From Phycisphaerae bacterium (GTDB lineage Bacteria > Planctomycetota > Phycisphaerae > UBA1845), in assembly GCA_029260075.1 (NCBI GenBank), contig JAJDDY010000018.1, forward strand, positions 1-64,000: a DNA stretch of 64,000 bases, written 5' to 3'. Made by a program: the position numbers and the translations under genes. Positions 37,663-46,530 of this stretch are shown here, piece by piece. The notes below the pieces were generated by a model. The model was not told the origin of the DNA, did no database searches, and saw only the letters and a program-made list of their open reading frames with translations. Numbering within the stretch: position 1 is the first letter of the stretch; every line of letters begins with the position of its first letter.

Positions 37663-38337
37663 ATGTGCGGACGATTCACGTTAATCAAAACCGGTGAAGT
37701 TGTGGCTGAACTCTTCGAGTTGGCCGACACGCCGGACCTGTCGCCGCGGTACAACATCGCCCCAACCCAGCCCGTAGCCGCCGTGGTGTGCGACGCACCG
37801 TCGGCGCCGCGCCGCCTTGTCAACCTGCGCTGGGGACTCATTCCCACATGGGCCAAAGATCCGACAGTCGGATCGCCCATGATCAACGCCCGTGCGGATA
37901 CCATCGCCACCAAACCGTCCTTTCGCAGCGCGTTTAAGAAAAGACGCTGCCTCATCGTCGCGGACGGGTTCTACGAATGGCAGAAAGTGAACGGTGGCAA
38001 ACAGCCGCAATACATCACGATGTCTGATCGCGATCCGTTCGCATTCGCCGGGCTTTGGGAACATTGGCGTGGAAGCGACGGGCAGGACATTTACTCGTGC
38101 ACGATTATCACGACTGAGCCCAACGAGCTGATGAAGCCACTGCACGACCGCATGCCCGTCATCCTACCGCGCGACGCCTACGCGTCGTGGCTTGATCCTA
38201 ACAACACGTCGGCGTCCGATCTGCAATCGTTACTATGTGCGCATGCCGCTGAGGACATGTGCGCGCACCCGGTAAGCTTGCGCGTCAACAATCCCGCGCA
38301 CGATGTCGCCGCCTGTGTTCAACCGGTCGAGGCTTAG
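37663..38337 (+). CDS. yedK: SOS response-associated peptidase (SRAP; YedK/HMCES family)
   Basis: A 224-residue SRAP protein, a family that covalently traps abasic sites in single-stranded DNA. The protein starts MCGRFTL, so removal of the methionine exposes the catalytic cysteine 2. RYNIAPTQPVAAVV, RWGLIPTWAKDP, the conserved NARADT and the region PLHDRMPVIL, with its active-site histidine, are all present. The length is normal. No LexA-type box was recognised upstream. It is followed by a palindromic repeat and stands alone. Confidence 0.95.
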   Translation: MCGRFTLIKTGEVVAELFELADTPDLSPRYNIAPTQPVAAVVCDAPSAPRRLVNLRWGLIPTWAKDPTVGSPMINARADTIATKPSFRSAFKKRRCLIVADGFYEWQKVNGGKQPQYITMSDRDPFAFAGLWEHWRGSDGQDIYSCTIITTEPNELMKPLHDRMPVILPRDAYASWLDPNNTSASDLQSLLCAHAAEDMCAHPVSLRVNNPAHDVAACVQPVEA

Positions 38338-38349
38338 CGCCGGTTGAAC

Positions 38350-38380
38350 AAGTGTGGCACCGGATTCCAGCCGGTGATCC
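38350..38380 (+). repeat. Palindromic repeat behind a stop codon (possible terminator)
   Basis: AAGTGTGGCACCGGATTCCA then GCCGGTGATCC, the reverse complement of the copies at 15936 and 20139. It starts 12 bases after the SRAP stop codon. Its orientation relative to the upstream gene is the same in all three cases. Confidence 0.6.
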
Positions 38381-38569
38381 GTTGACGATTTCTCCCTCTT
38401 GATGCAGACGCCGTACGTTATTACGTGCGGGTTCGCGGTGACGAGCTTGAATATCATCATTGTTCGACAGTCTGCTAATGCCGTTGCCAGAACGGTTGTC
38501 TTACTTTCTTGCCCCCTTGCCACGGGTGGAGAGAGGGGGGGCCGTCGGTCAGGAAGTCACCTCCCCCAG

Positions 38570-38590
38570 CCCCTCCTTATGAAGGAGGGG
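38570..38590. other. Perfect nine-pair hairpin
   Basis: CCCCTCCTT and AAGGAGGGG are exact inverted copies around ATG. GC-rich with a three-base loop; it could act in transcription termination or be a dispersed hairpin. Confidence 0.6.
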
Positions 38591-38639
38591 AGCAAGATGT
38601 AGCACGACCTTTTTTGGAAACGGCACGAGGAAAAGCTTT

Positions 38640-38760
38640 CGGAGCCGTGACTGTATGGAAGCGGTCCGTCTGCGAGACGAAAGACCGCTCCCTCACGGTC
38701 GCGGCTCGGTTCGGTTCGGTTCGGTTCGATTCGATTCGAGTCGCGGCTCGGTTCAAAACG
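38640..38760. repeat. Degenerate dispersed repeat with a TCGGT microsatellite
   Basis: TGTATGGAAGCGGTCCGTCT, then CTCCCTCACGGTCGCGGCTC, then about four GGTTC units and two GATTC units (38705-38740), then CGCGGCTCGG again. The pentamer tandem seems to have grown out of the CGGCTCGGTTCGG part of the element. Confidence 0.55.
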
Positions 38761-38923
38761 ATCCTTCTCATGCACGCTCTCAGTGCACCAATCCTATCGA
38801 ACGAACCACTCTTGTTGCGCAGGAGTCCGACGTATAGACTAAAACAGCGATGCGGGTGTGGCTGGTTCCGTCAATCGCGATCGTAGGCGACATCGGGTCT
38901 TGGCGAAGTTGGGTTAGAAATCT

Positions 38924-40657
38924 ATGTCGTTGTCCACCGACCGCTACCGAGCCCGGATCGTCCGACCGACGCTCACGGCGTGCCTATTCTGCGCCGCATT
39001 CGCAGGGGTTAACCTCGGGCAGGCCGCACCACCATCGCCCAACGCCACCGCTTGGTTCACCGAAGTCACGCACGAGCTCAAGCTTGATTTCAAGCACGAG
39101 AACGGAGGACGCGGCAAGCAATACCTTCCCGAAATCATGGCGGGCGGTGTGGCGTTGTTCGATGCGGACAACGATGGCGACTTAGATATCTACTTAACCA
39201 ACGGCCACCGAGGCTTTCCGAAGATCGAAGAGCCCGGCGCGGAGCAGAACCGCTTCTATCGGCAAGGCGCTGATGGTCGTTTCGAAGATGTGACAAAAAC
39301 GTCGGGGTTGGGCGATCGAGGATACGGTATGGGCGTGGCCACCGGCGACTTCGACAACGATGGCGACGTCGATGTATACGTCACCAATTTGGGAACCGAC
39401 CGCCTGTATCGAAACCGCGGCGACGGGACATTTGAGGACATCACGTCAAGCGCCGGCGCCGGTGTGGACGGCTGGTCCGCGTCGGCGTGTTTTTTTGACT
39501 ACGATCGCGACAGCTTCCTCGACATCTACGTCTCACGCTATGTACGATGGAGTGCTGAACACACCTGCTACAGCCCGGACGGTCGGGAAACATTTTGCGG
39601 CCCACGTTCCTTCAATCCTGCCGCCGACGTCCTCCTCCACAACAACGGCAACGCCACGTTTACCGACGTCAGCGAGTCCGCCGGGATTTCCAAGACCAAA
39701 GCGGCGGGGCTCGGCGTAGTATGTGAAGACCTCAACGGCGACGGATGGGCCGATGTATACGTAGCCAACGACGCCTACGCCAACTGTTTTTGGACGAACC
39801 AGCACGATGGCACGTTCGTCGACGACGCGATCATGACGGGTTCGGCGTACGACCTGAACGGCCGTCCCGAAGCGGGTATGGGTGTCGTGGCCGGCGATCT
39901 TGATCGAGACGGCGATACGGATTTGTTCATGACCCACCTGACCGGCGAGACGAACACTCTGTACAAGAACCTCGGCGGTACCATGGGGTTCGACGACGCA
40001 ACGAGCGTGGTCGGACTGGCTACGTCGAGCGTTCGGTACACCGGTTTCGGAACGGCTGCGCTCGATGCAGAACTGGACGGCGATCTGGACTTGGTCGTGG
40101 GCAACGGGCGCGTATCGCGAAACAATCGCATCGACGGCGCTCGCCCCGCTACGCCGTGGGACGTGTTCGCGGAGCCCAATTTGTTCTACACGAATAATGG
40201 GAGCGGAAGATTTGCCCTCGAATGCGGATCTGCGCTCCCGTTTTGCGCACCCGTGGAAATCACGCGCGGTCTCGCCACGGGCGACCTCGACGCCGACGGT
40301 GATATCGACCTTGTGGTGACCAACCTCCGTGGGCCGGCGCGCGTCTACCGAAACACGGCCCCACGCCGTGGGTCGTGGTTGATGGTGCGGGCGATAGATC
40401 CTCGATTGCATCGAGACGCGATCGGAGCCCGGATTACACTGGTCCTTGACTCGCAGCGACTCGTGCGAACAATCACCAGGGCATTCAGCTATCTATCAAG
40501 CAGCGATCCCCGGGCGCACTTCGGGGTTCCCGCTGGCGGCAAGCCACTGCGTATCGAGGTTGACTGGCCCGACGGATTACGAGAGTATTTCCCTGCGCCC
40601 AAGCTTAATGCGCTAGTCAACCTTACGCGTGGAACTGGAAAACAGCATGATCAATAG
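38924..40657 (+). CDS. CRTAC1-family protein (FG-GAP repeats plus ASPIC/UnbV domain)
   Basis: A 577-residue exported protein, with a probable signal sequence ending near FAGVNLGQAAPPSP. The body has repeated calcium loops, for example DADNDGDLDIYLTN, DFDNDGDVDVYVTN, DLNGDGWADVYVAND and DLDRDGDTDLFMTH, forming a beta propeller. The end carries the ASPIC/UnbV domain: GARITLVLDSQRLVRTITR and IEVDWPDGLREYF. Such proteins are common in planctomycetes and their ligands are unknown. The 3' end overlaps the start of the TPR gene, so the two form a unit. Confidence 0.9.
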   Translation: MSLSTDRYRARIVRPTLTACLFCAAFAGVNLGQAAPPSPNATAWFTEVTHELKLDFKHENGGRGKQYLPEIMAGGVALFDADNDGDLDIYLTNGHRGFPKIEEPGAEQNRFYRQGADGRFEDVTKTSGLGDRGYGMGVATGDFDNDGDVDVYVTNLGTDRLYRNRGDGTFEDITSSAGAGVDGWSASACFFDYDRDSFLDIYVSRYVRWSAEHTCYSPDGRETFCGPRSFNPAADVLLHNNGNATFTDVSESAGISKTKAAGLGVVCEDLNGDGWADVYVANDAYANCFWTNQHDGTFVDDAIMTGSAYDLNGRPEAGMGVVAGDLDRDGDTDLFMTHLTGETNTLYKNLGGTMGFDDATSVVGLATSSVRYTGFGTAALDAELDGDLDLVVGNGRVSRNNRIDGARPATPWDVFAEPNLFYTNNGSGRFALECGSALPFCAPVEITRGLATGDLDADGDIDLVVTNLRGPARVYRNTAPRRGSWLMVRAIDPRLHRDAIGARITLVLDSQRLVRTITRAFSYLSSSDPRAHFGVPAGGKPLRIEVDWPDGLREYFPAPKLNALVNLTRGTGKQHDQ

Positions 40658-42245
40658 AACGGAAAACGAGATGGTAGACGCAACGCCGACACGAAACGCC
40701 TCGCGACCACGACGAAGTCTCTCTTGTGTCGTGGCGCTTGTGGCGTTCGCTGTCATTACTGCGGATCATGCGCAGCCGGCTCGAGCCGATGGCATCGGGG
40801 CGGCACGAGGGGTTGCCATGCAACTCACCGCAATCGTTCTTGCGCAAACGGAAAAGGCAGCGCCGTCACAACCGGAACAGCGCACCACGATATCGCGAGT
40901 CCGGCCAAGACCGAAACCAATCACCGGCCCTGTATTTATTCCTGATCCGACGACGAAAGATATGCAACCGCTGGTTAAGGAGGCGATCGAAAAAGCTCGA
41001 AAATCCGTGCTGGACCAGCCGACCAAGTCGTCGGCGTGGACCGGTCTGGGTGCCACGTGCGACGCCCACGGTTTGTACGACTGCGCGGAGTTTGCGTACG
41101 CACGAGCGTTCGAGCTGGATCCCTCAGATTATCGAAACCCATACCTTCAAGCCGTAGTGCTCGATGTCACCGGTCGAGAGCCAAAGAAGGCGCTCGAACT
41201 CTATGAACGAGCCTACGCCCTCGCCCCGCCATACCCGCCCATCCTCTGGCGCTGGGCTAAGGCGTTGGAGCGATCGGGACGCGCCGACAAAGCGCTTGAG
41301 TTGTACTTTCAGTCTACGGAACTCGGGCAACCGCTGGCGATCGGACACCGTAGCGCCGGTCAACTGCTAATGTCCGCAGCGCGACACGCCGAGGCGGAAC
41401 TCCATCTCAAGCAATCGCTGGCGATCGCGCCGGGAGACGGTGCCACGCACGCCGCACTAGCTCAACTCTACCGCCGCATGAACAAGCGTAAGTTGTCCAA
41501 ACTGCACGCCGCCAAGGCCAAGGAATTCGAACCGGTTGTTGATGTCCCCGACCCCCTTCGAGACAAGATGAGATCCTTGGCGGTCGATTCAGCCACGCTG
41601 ATGTTCCGCGCGAAAAACGCGATCGGTGCCGGCGACTTCGCCAGCGCGACGCCGCTCTTTGAGCTTTGCGAACGCGCCCTGCCAAACGACTCCAAGATTC
41701 AGGTATACTTGGCCACCTGTTACCGCGCAACCGATCGCCCCGATAAAGCCATAACGCACGCGAAGCGAGCGCTGACATTGAATCCGGACAACCTCTCTGC
41801 CATTTTGGAGTTGGCCGCCGCCAGCGCGATCAAAGGCGAAATCGACAACGCGACGAAGTACTACGAGCACGCACAACGGCTCAATCCGAACAACGTTCGT
41901 ATCGACACGTGGATGGCCGACGTGTTCATCAAAGCCAGTTACAACAACCTCGGAATACTCGCCATGGAGCGCGGCCAACGCAAAGGGGAGGTTGGGGCAC
42001 ACGCCCATTGGATGTGGGGCGTGGCGCTCACCGAAAACGACGACACGTATGAAGCGATCGAGCACTTCAAGAAAGCGATCGAAGCCAACGCCAACTTCAC
42101 CAACGCGTATTACTCGTTGGGGTTGGCGTACGAATCACTGGACCGACTCGACGATGCCATTGAGCAATACAAGCTAGCGGGCGCCTTGGATCGAAACCAC
42201 TTGGCCGCGCAACGCCTCGACATGTTGGGCATCGAGGTGCCGTAG
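40647..42245 (+). CDS. Exported TPR-repeat protein
   Basis: A 532-residue protein with a hydrophobic N-terminal segment (LSCVVALVAFAVITAD) ending at an ARA-like cleavage site. It contains about eight TPR units, for example AWTGLGATCDAHGLYDCAEF, ATHAALAQLYRRMNKRKLS and AYYSLGLAYESLDRLDDAIE. The ATG at 40647 overlaps the CRTAC1 stop by eleven bases; ATG 40671 is an alternative, with GGAAAACGAG before it. FG-GAP/CRTAC1 and TPR proteins are often neighbours in this phylum, and the pair may act as a surface complex, which is inference. Confidence 0.82.
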   Translation: MINRTENEMVDATPTRNASRPRRSLSCVVALVAFAVITADHAQPARADGIGAARGVAMQLTAIVLAQTEKAAPSQPEQRTTISRVRPRPKPITGPVFIPDPTTKDMQPLVKEAIEKARKSVLDQPTKSSAWTGLGATCDAHGLYDCAEFAYARAFELDPSDYRNPYLQAVVLDVTGREPKKALELYERAYALAPPYPPILWRWAKALERSGRADKALELYFQSTELGQPLAIGHRSAGQLLMSAARHAEAELHLKQSLAIAPGDGATHAALAQLYRRMNKRKLSKLHAAKAKEFEPVVDVPDPLRDKMRSLAVDSATLMFRAKNAIGAGDFASATPLFELCERALPNDSKIQVYLATCYRATDRPDKAITHAKRALTLNPDNLSAILELAAASAIKGEIDNATKYYEHAQRLNPNNVRIDTWMADVFIKASYNNLGILAMERGQRKGEVGAHAHWMWGVALTENDDTYEAIEHFKKAIEANANFTNAYYSLGLAYESLDRLDDAIEQYKLAGALDRNHLAAQRLDMLGIEVP

Positions 42246-42326
42246 GATGTCGTTGAGGGGGTTTGTTCGGCCGGCGCTCCGGTCAGTCAAACGCCGCTAG
42301 CGCGTGAATCCACTCGTGCGTGAACC

Positions 42327-42449
42327 GCTCGTGCGCGAATCCTTTCTCGCACGTACTTGTTGCGTAGTGGCCAATGTCATCGACGGACGCTCGTGCGTGA
42401 ATCCTTTCTCGCACGTACTTGTTGCGTAGTGGCCAATGTCATCGACGGA
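42327..42449. repeat. Two tandem 61-base direct repeats
   Basis: Copies at 42327-42387 and 42389-42449 differ at one position (GCGCGAATCC against GCGTGAATCC). Each begins GCTCGTGCG(C/T)GAATCC and ends GTCATCGACGGA. Shorter variants precede them (42302-42326). The glycosyltransferase gene ends inside the first copy. The unit GTGCGTGAATCCTTTCTCGC recurs at 43063-43120. Confidence 0.85.
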
Positions 42450-43978
42450 ACGGGCGTTGACCCTGCCGGATTCGAACGCTGCTGAACTCCGGTAACGACG
42501 AACTCGAATTGTCGAAGCACCTCGTCCCAGCGGTGGTGCTGGACCACGAACCGCCGGCCGGCGAGTCCAACTGCCCGCCGCACGTCGGGCGATCGCAAGA
42601 GCTTGATGACCGCATCCGAGAATGCGACCTCGCCATCCGCCACGAGATAGTCTTCGCCATGACGCGCCCCAATCCCCGTCGCCGCCTGAGCGGATAGGAC
42701 CACTGGCTTCGTGGCGGCCATGGCTTCCAGCACCTTGTTTTGCAGACCGCGTGCGATTCGAAGCGGCGCAACGCTGACATCCAAGCCCGCCAATTCAGCG
42801 CCCACATCGTCGACCTCGCCAACGACCTCAACGCCCGGTACGAAACCCAAACGCCGAACGGAACGCGACGGGCTCCGTCCGATGATCCGAAAAATCGCCT
42901 GCGGCGACGCCGCGCGGATGGTTGGCCAACACGTGGAGACGAACCAACGGCAAGCGTCGACATTGGGTCGGTAGTTCATTACCCCGATGAATCCGATGAT
43001 CGGTTGCCCGGACGTCATAACGCCAATGTGCGAGCGATCTCCCGCACCCTCGCCGTACAAGCTGGTGCGTGAATCCTTTCCCTCACCTGACGAGCTGGTG
43101 TGTGAATCCTTTCTCGCACCTTCCTTCGCAACCGACGAATCGTGCGGGACCGTATCAACGCACTGACCACCCCGCGGCTCAGAACCTGTGTGAGAATCCT
43201 GCCGAGCCGCGCCCGTCAGGAGGCGACCGGGCTCGCGCGTGAACGTCGCTTCCTCACGGGCGCGGCTCGGTTCGTTGCGAACCGTCTGATGCGTCTTCTC
43301 ACCCACGTCCTCAGAAGTCTCGGCCAACACTCGCTCCGGACTAACCAACAATCGATCACCAAGCAACACACCATTCCCGACAACGTGTACCTTTCCAGTG
43401 CCAACATGTGGCACCAACGGACGGCCTTCGGCTTCCGTGATCACCATCGCCGCGTCGAGTTGGTTGGCCCAATACCTTTCGCGTTCAAAAAGCTGCCGCC
43501 CTTCCATCTCATAGAGCCGGCGCAACGGCCAGCGTGACTTGGCTGCGTAGTCCAACCACTTCTGACTGTCGAGATCGCAGAAATCGAGGACGCGCCGGTC
43601 GGCTGCAACCTCCTGCGTGTAGGCGGCCATCCCGGAAGAAAACGCCACGGCCACATCGAACTTGATCGACTCCGACCAACGGTGAAGGGCCAGGGTCATC
43701 GCTGTATGGCGATAGTACGATTCCGTCAACGTCTTTCCACGCAGAAGGCCAAGTAACCCACGAATTCGAGCGCGAAGCCGGCCGATCGGAATCGCAACGA
43801 CATCTTCGCACCGGCGGCGCAGCGGCTCGACGAAGCGCAATTCGTCGGACGAATCGACAAAACACGCACACCAAACCCGATGCCGACTCGCAAGATGATC
43901 AAGCTGACGGAACGAACGGATCTTGTCCCCTTTGTTCGGCGGAAACGGTATGCGATGGGCCAGATAGAGAATATTCAA
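42377..43978 (-). CDS. Glycosyltransferase family 4-like protein of the XrtA/PEP-CTERM sugar transferase group (TIGR03087-like) with repeat-derived insert
   Basis: A 533-residue enzyme. The N-terminal half begins NILYLAHRIPFPPNKGDKIR and has RVLDFCDLDSQKWLDYA and RYWANQLDAAMVITEAEG, matching the exosortase-associated sugar transferases. The C-terminal half starts IIGFIGVMNYRPNVDACRWF and has RGLQNKVLEAMAATKPVVLS, the GT4 donor site. Between them, residues 219-322 replace the usual short linker. This stretch is built from dispersed repeats (EEATFTREPGRLLTGAARQ, ARKDSHTSSSGEG, GKDSRTSLYGEG). The C-terminal ARKDSRTSVRR is from the same short repeat. TTG start, just after the FemAB-like stop. Confidence 0.85.
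   Translation of the reverse strand: MNILYLAHRIPFPPNKGDKIRSFRQLDHLASRHRVWCACFVDSSDELRFVEPLRRRCEDVVAIPIGRLRARIRGLLGLLRGKTLTESYYRHTAMTLALHRWSESIKFDVAVAFSSGMAAYTQEVAADRRVLDFCDLDSQKWLDYAAKSRWPLRRLYEMEGRQLFERERYWANQLDAAMVITEAEGRPLVPHVGTGKVHVVGNGVLLGDRLLVSPERVLAETSEDVGEKTHQTVRNEPSRAREEATFTREPGRLLTGAARQDSHTGSEPRGGQCVDTVPHDSSVAKEGARKDSHTSSSGEGKDSRTSLYGEGAGDRSHIGVMTSGQPIIGFIGVMNYRPNVDACRWFVSTCWPTIRAASPQAIFRIIGRSPSRSVRRLGFVPGVEVVGEVDDVGAELAGLDVSVAPLRIARGLQNKVLEAMAATKPVVLSAQAATGIGARHGEDYLVADGEVAFSDAVIKLLRSPDVRRAVGLAGRRFVVQHHRWDEVLRQFEFVVTGVQQRSNPAGSTPVPSMTLATTQQVRARKDSRTSVRR
43063..43120. repeat. Two short repeat units inside the glycosyltransferase gene
   Basis: GGTGCGTGAATCCTTTCCCT (from 43063) and GGTGTGTGAATCCTTTCTCG (from 43097). 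On the minus strand they encode GKDSRTS and ARKDSHTS. A third, weaker unit (TGTGTGAGAATCCT) lies at 43187-43200. Confidence 0.75.
43201..43275. repeat. Dispersed palindromic repeat core inside a coding sequence
   Basis: CCGAGCCGCGCCCGT (43202-43216) and ACGGGCGCGGCTCGG (43256-43270) are perfect 15-base inverted copies. This is the same core as in the intergenic copies. Here it is translated in frame as NEPSRAREEATFTREP and GRLLTGAARQ. Confidence 0.8.
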
Positions 43979-43982
43979 CGTG

Positions 43983-45077
43983 CTATCCCGGTATGTGTTT
44001 CGAAATCTCTGCCCCGAGGATGCGCGTTACGGACAACGGGAGGTATCGCCAAATCCGTCGCCCGAGTCGAAACTTGGGGTTGTTGGGTGAAAGATCGGGC
44101 GCCGCGTCGGCAGTCAACAAGCAACGTTGATAACTAAGCGGAGTGGGCGCGAACCCGTGGAATCGCTTGAAGTCGAACGAGCCCGTATTGTCTCGCCGCG
44201 ACCGGCCGAAATCGAACACACGATAACCACTCGCCACCGCGCGTTCCATCAACGTCAGATAGATGAAATTCGCGGCGCTGTAGTGCCTCGCGTCGTCGGT
44301 CGTGCCAATAAAATAGGGTATGATTCGATCGCGATGCATGAGCGAGACCAACCCGGCGATGGGTCGACCTTCACGCCGCACGATCGACACCCAAGCGCGC
44401 TCGGGCATCTCATCGACCAACGCCTCGAAGAAACGAAACGGGTAAGCCAGCGACCCGAGTCTTCTCATACTGATCGAATAGAGTCGCCACACTTCGTGCA
44501 GGTGCTGGGCACCGAAATCAACTTCGAGCTTGAACTTGTTCCTTGCGTTGCGCGCCGCCGCACGCGCCTTGCGCGGCAACCACCCAAGCACATCTTCCAC
44601 ACGATCGGGCAGCGTGCGGCGAAAGTTGACGTATCGATCCACGATCGGAAGTCCGGGAATGACGGCCTGTTCGCTGCGAAGGTCAATCCATCGACAACGT
44701 CGATCGCGCGCCGCAACACGCGCGGCGTCGAAAAGTTGCTCACGGGCTTCGACATCGTCCGCGACAATCCCCCCACCCACGGCGTACGGCACGCTCACGA
44801 GCATCGGGCCACCGATGCGGCTTCGAACGAAGAACGTCGGCAAGACACCCGCCACGCGTTCGCCGCGCCGGGCCACAAAGTATAAGGGCTCATGTTTGAA
44901 CGCAGAGGCCACCGCGTCGCGCCATCCCAACGTATGAAAAACCGTCCCGGAGTCTTGAGCCTGAACGTAGGACGTCCACGCGCAATGGTCCACGGGGTCA
45001 AGCGCACGAGTCAAACACGGCGACATCGATGGCGCCTGAATGAATGGTGGAGCAACGAGGACAGCCGAACTAGACAT
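43983..45077 (-). CDS. FemAB-like protein of the PEP-CTERM/exosortase group (TIGR03019-like)
   Basis: A 364-residue soluble protein with two GNAT-like halves. Family stretches are FHTLGWRDAVASAFKHEPLY, VSVPYAVGGGIVADD, GWLPRKARAAARNARNK and HYSAANFIYLTLMERAVASG, then YRVFDFGRSRRDNTGSFDFK. Homologues accompany exosortase-associated polysaccharide clusters, and FemAB proteins use aminoacyl donors, so it may modify an exopolysaccharide or its carrier. The ATG overlaps the CapK-like stop by eight bases, and the glycosyltransferase follows five bases after its stop, so the three genes are one operon. Confidence 0.85.
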   Translation of the reverse strand: MSSSAVLVAPPFIQAPSMSPCLTRALDPVDHCAWTSYVQAQDSGTVFHTLGWRDAVASAFKHEPLYFVARRGERVAGVLPTFFVRSRIGGPMLVSVPYAVGGGIVADDVEAREQLFDAARVAARDRRCRWIDLRSEQAVIPGLPIVDRYVNFRRTLPDRVEDVLGWLPRKARAAARNARNKFKLEVDFGAQHLHEVWRLYSISMRRLGSLAYPFRFFEALVDEMPERAWVSIVRREGRPIAGLVSLMHRDRIIPYFIGTTDDARHYSAANFIYLTLMERAVASGYRVFDFGRSRRDNTGSFDFKRFHGFAPTPLSYQRCLLTADAAPDLSPNNPKFRLGRRIWRYLPLSVTRILGAEISKHIPG

Positions 45078-46530
45078 GCGACAATGTCTCCACACAGGAA
45101 GTCACACACGGACGCTTAACCCGAGACTCGACGTAGCGGTACTTGCCGGATGCGGTCGACGCGATGAAATCGACGAAGCGGACGCGCAGATCGACCTCGT
45201 TTCCGATCGCGCGGCGAACATGTTCCGTGACGTTCTCCTCGGAGAGAGACCCGCAATCGTCGTCGGCCACGATCTCCACGGTGACGGCGTATCGTTCGTC
45301 TTGTACGACGTGAAACTGGCGCACGCCCGGCATTTCGCGCAGCGGATAGATTATGGAGAGCGCGTGCTTGACCGTTCCATCGGGCAAGTAAAGGAAATCG
45401 GTCGTGCGGCCAAGCACAATGTCCATCAATCCGAGACCGCGACCGCACGCACAGCGCCCGTGCTTCAGGCGACCCACGTCACCGGTTCGATAGCGGATCA
45501 TTGGCATGGCGTACGCATCGAGATGCGTAACGACAATCTCGCCCGTTTCGCCGACCGGGAGCACGCCGCCCTGCTCGTCGAGTACTTCGACGATCACATT
45601 TTCGGATGTGATGTGCATCGATCCCTCGGGACACTCATGCGCTATGAACCCGGCTTCTCGGCTTCCGTATCCGTTGGCGACCGGCGCGCCAAAGTACGCT
45701 GCGATCGTTTCACGTTGATGCGGATGGCAAACTTCGCCGGTTACAAACACAGCGCGGAGCGCGGTAAGGTCGATGGCACGGCCGCGTGCGTGATCCGCGA
45801 GAAGTGCGATGCTGCTGGGATATCCGAACAAGCACGCCGGTCGGAATCGATCCCACTCATCGAGGTACCGGTCCATTGTCGCGGCGGACATGTCGAACGC
45901 GTTGACCAGGCGTTGATTGAAGCAGGAATCACGCCACCGCTTAAGCCGGTCCGTACGCAAGTTTTCCGTGGGCGAGCCCCAAAGATACAACTCCCGATCG
46001 CCCATCTCGACGCCGAACCATCGGTGCGTACGAATGCGCGCGGCTTGGTCGTACGCCTGACGGCGGCGGTCGAAGAAAAACGCCAGCGGCTCGCCGGTCG
46101 ATCCGCCGGTGTGCGACGAGAAAACACCATGGGGCGCATTGCGCCAGATCATTTCTTCCGCCGACTCACGGATGTCCTGTTTGGTCAGTGGCGGGATGGA
46201 CGACAGGGCCGCACCGGGATCGTCCATTGCGGGGTCGACGCCGGCTCGGCGCAATCGATCGCGATAGAACGACGTGTTCATTGTCGCATGATGAAAGAGC
46301 GCCGAGAGTTTCGTTCGCTGTAGCTCCGCGAGATCAGTTGGCGCTAACCACTGCGACGAATCAAGAATCCGCGCACACCGAAACGTGTCGCGCCCAAGCA
46401 GACGCTCGTGTATCGGGCATACGAGATAGCGTGAAACGAACGAATTCAAAGACACCACCGAACAATGGGGATGGAGCCAAACCGTAGGCGCCGCGCGCAC
46501 GGTCGCCGCTACGGACGGCGGCAGACGCAT
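45070..46530 (-). CDS. CapK/phenylacetate-CoA ligase-like adenylate-forming enzyme
   Basis: A 486-residue member of the ANL superfamily related to CapK and phenylacetate-CoA ligase. The ATP-binding loop is SSHTGGSTGEPLAFFFD, and the adenylation motifs YGSREAGFIAHECPEG and MIRYRTGDVGRLKHGRCACG are intact. The first 60 residues are not conserved. CapK-like proteins are frequent in exosortase-associated polysaccharide clusters, where the substrate is unknown. It is the first gene of a three-gene operon with the FemAB-like protein and the sugar transferase. Confidence 0.88.
   Translation of the reverse strand: MRLPPSVAATVRAAPTVWLHPHCSVVSLNSFVSRYLVCPIHERLLGRDTFRCARILDSSQWLAPTDLAELQRTKLSALFHHATMNTSFYRDRLRRAGVDPAMDDPGAALSSIPPLTKQDIRESAEEMIWRNAPHGVFSSHTGGSTGEPLAFFFDRRRQAYDQAARIRTHRWFGVEMGDRELYLWGSPTENLRTDRLKRWRDSCFNQRLVNAFDMSAATMDRYLDEWDRFRPACLFGYPSSIALLADHARGRAIDLTALRAVFVTGEVCHPHQRETIAAYFGAPVANGYGSREAGFIAHECPEGSMHITSENVIVEVLDEQGGVLPVGETGEIVVTHLDAYAMPMIRYRTGDVGRLKHGRCACGRGLGLMDIVLGRTTDFLYLPDGTVKHALSIIYPLREMPGVRQFHVVQDERYAVTVEIVADDDCGSLSEENVTEHVRRAIGNEVDLRVRFVDFIASTASGKYRYVESRVKRPCVTSCVETLSHV

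Larger units (their letters stand above)
38338..38923. other. Intergenic region rich in repeats
   Basis: Between the SRAP and CRTAC1 genes. From left to right: the stop-adjacent palindrome (38350-38380), a perfect hairpin (38570-38590), and a degenerate dispersed repeat with a TCGGT microsatellite (38640-38760). No gene was recognised. Confidence 0.5.

Noticed and set aside
45040-46323. A 427-codon plus-strand frame opposite the CapK-like gene
   Set aside because: Arg/His-rich composition and no recognisable domain; the opposite strand carries an intact adenylate-forming enzyme.
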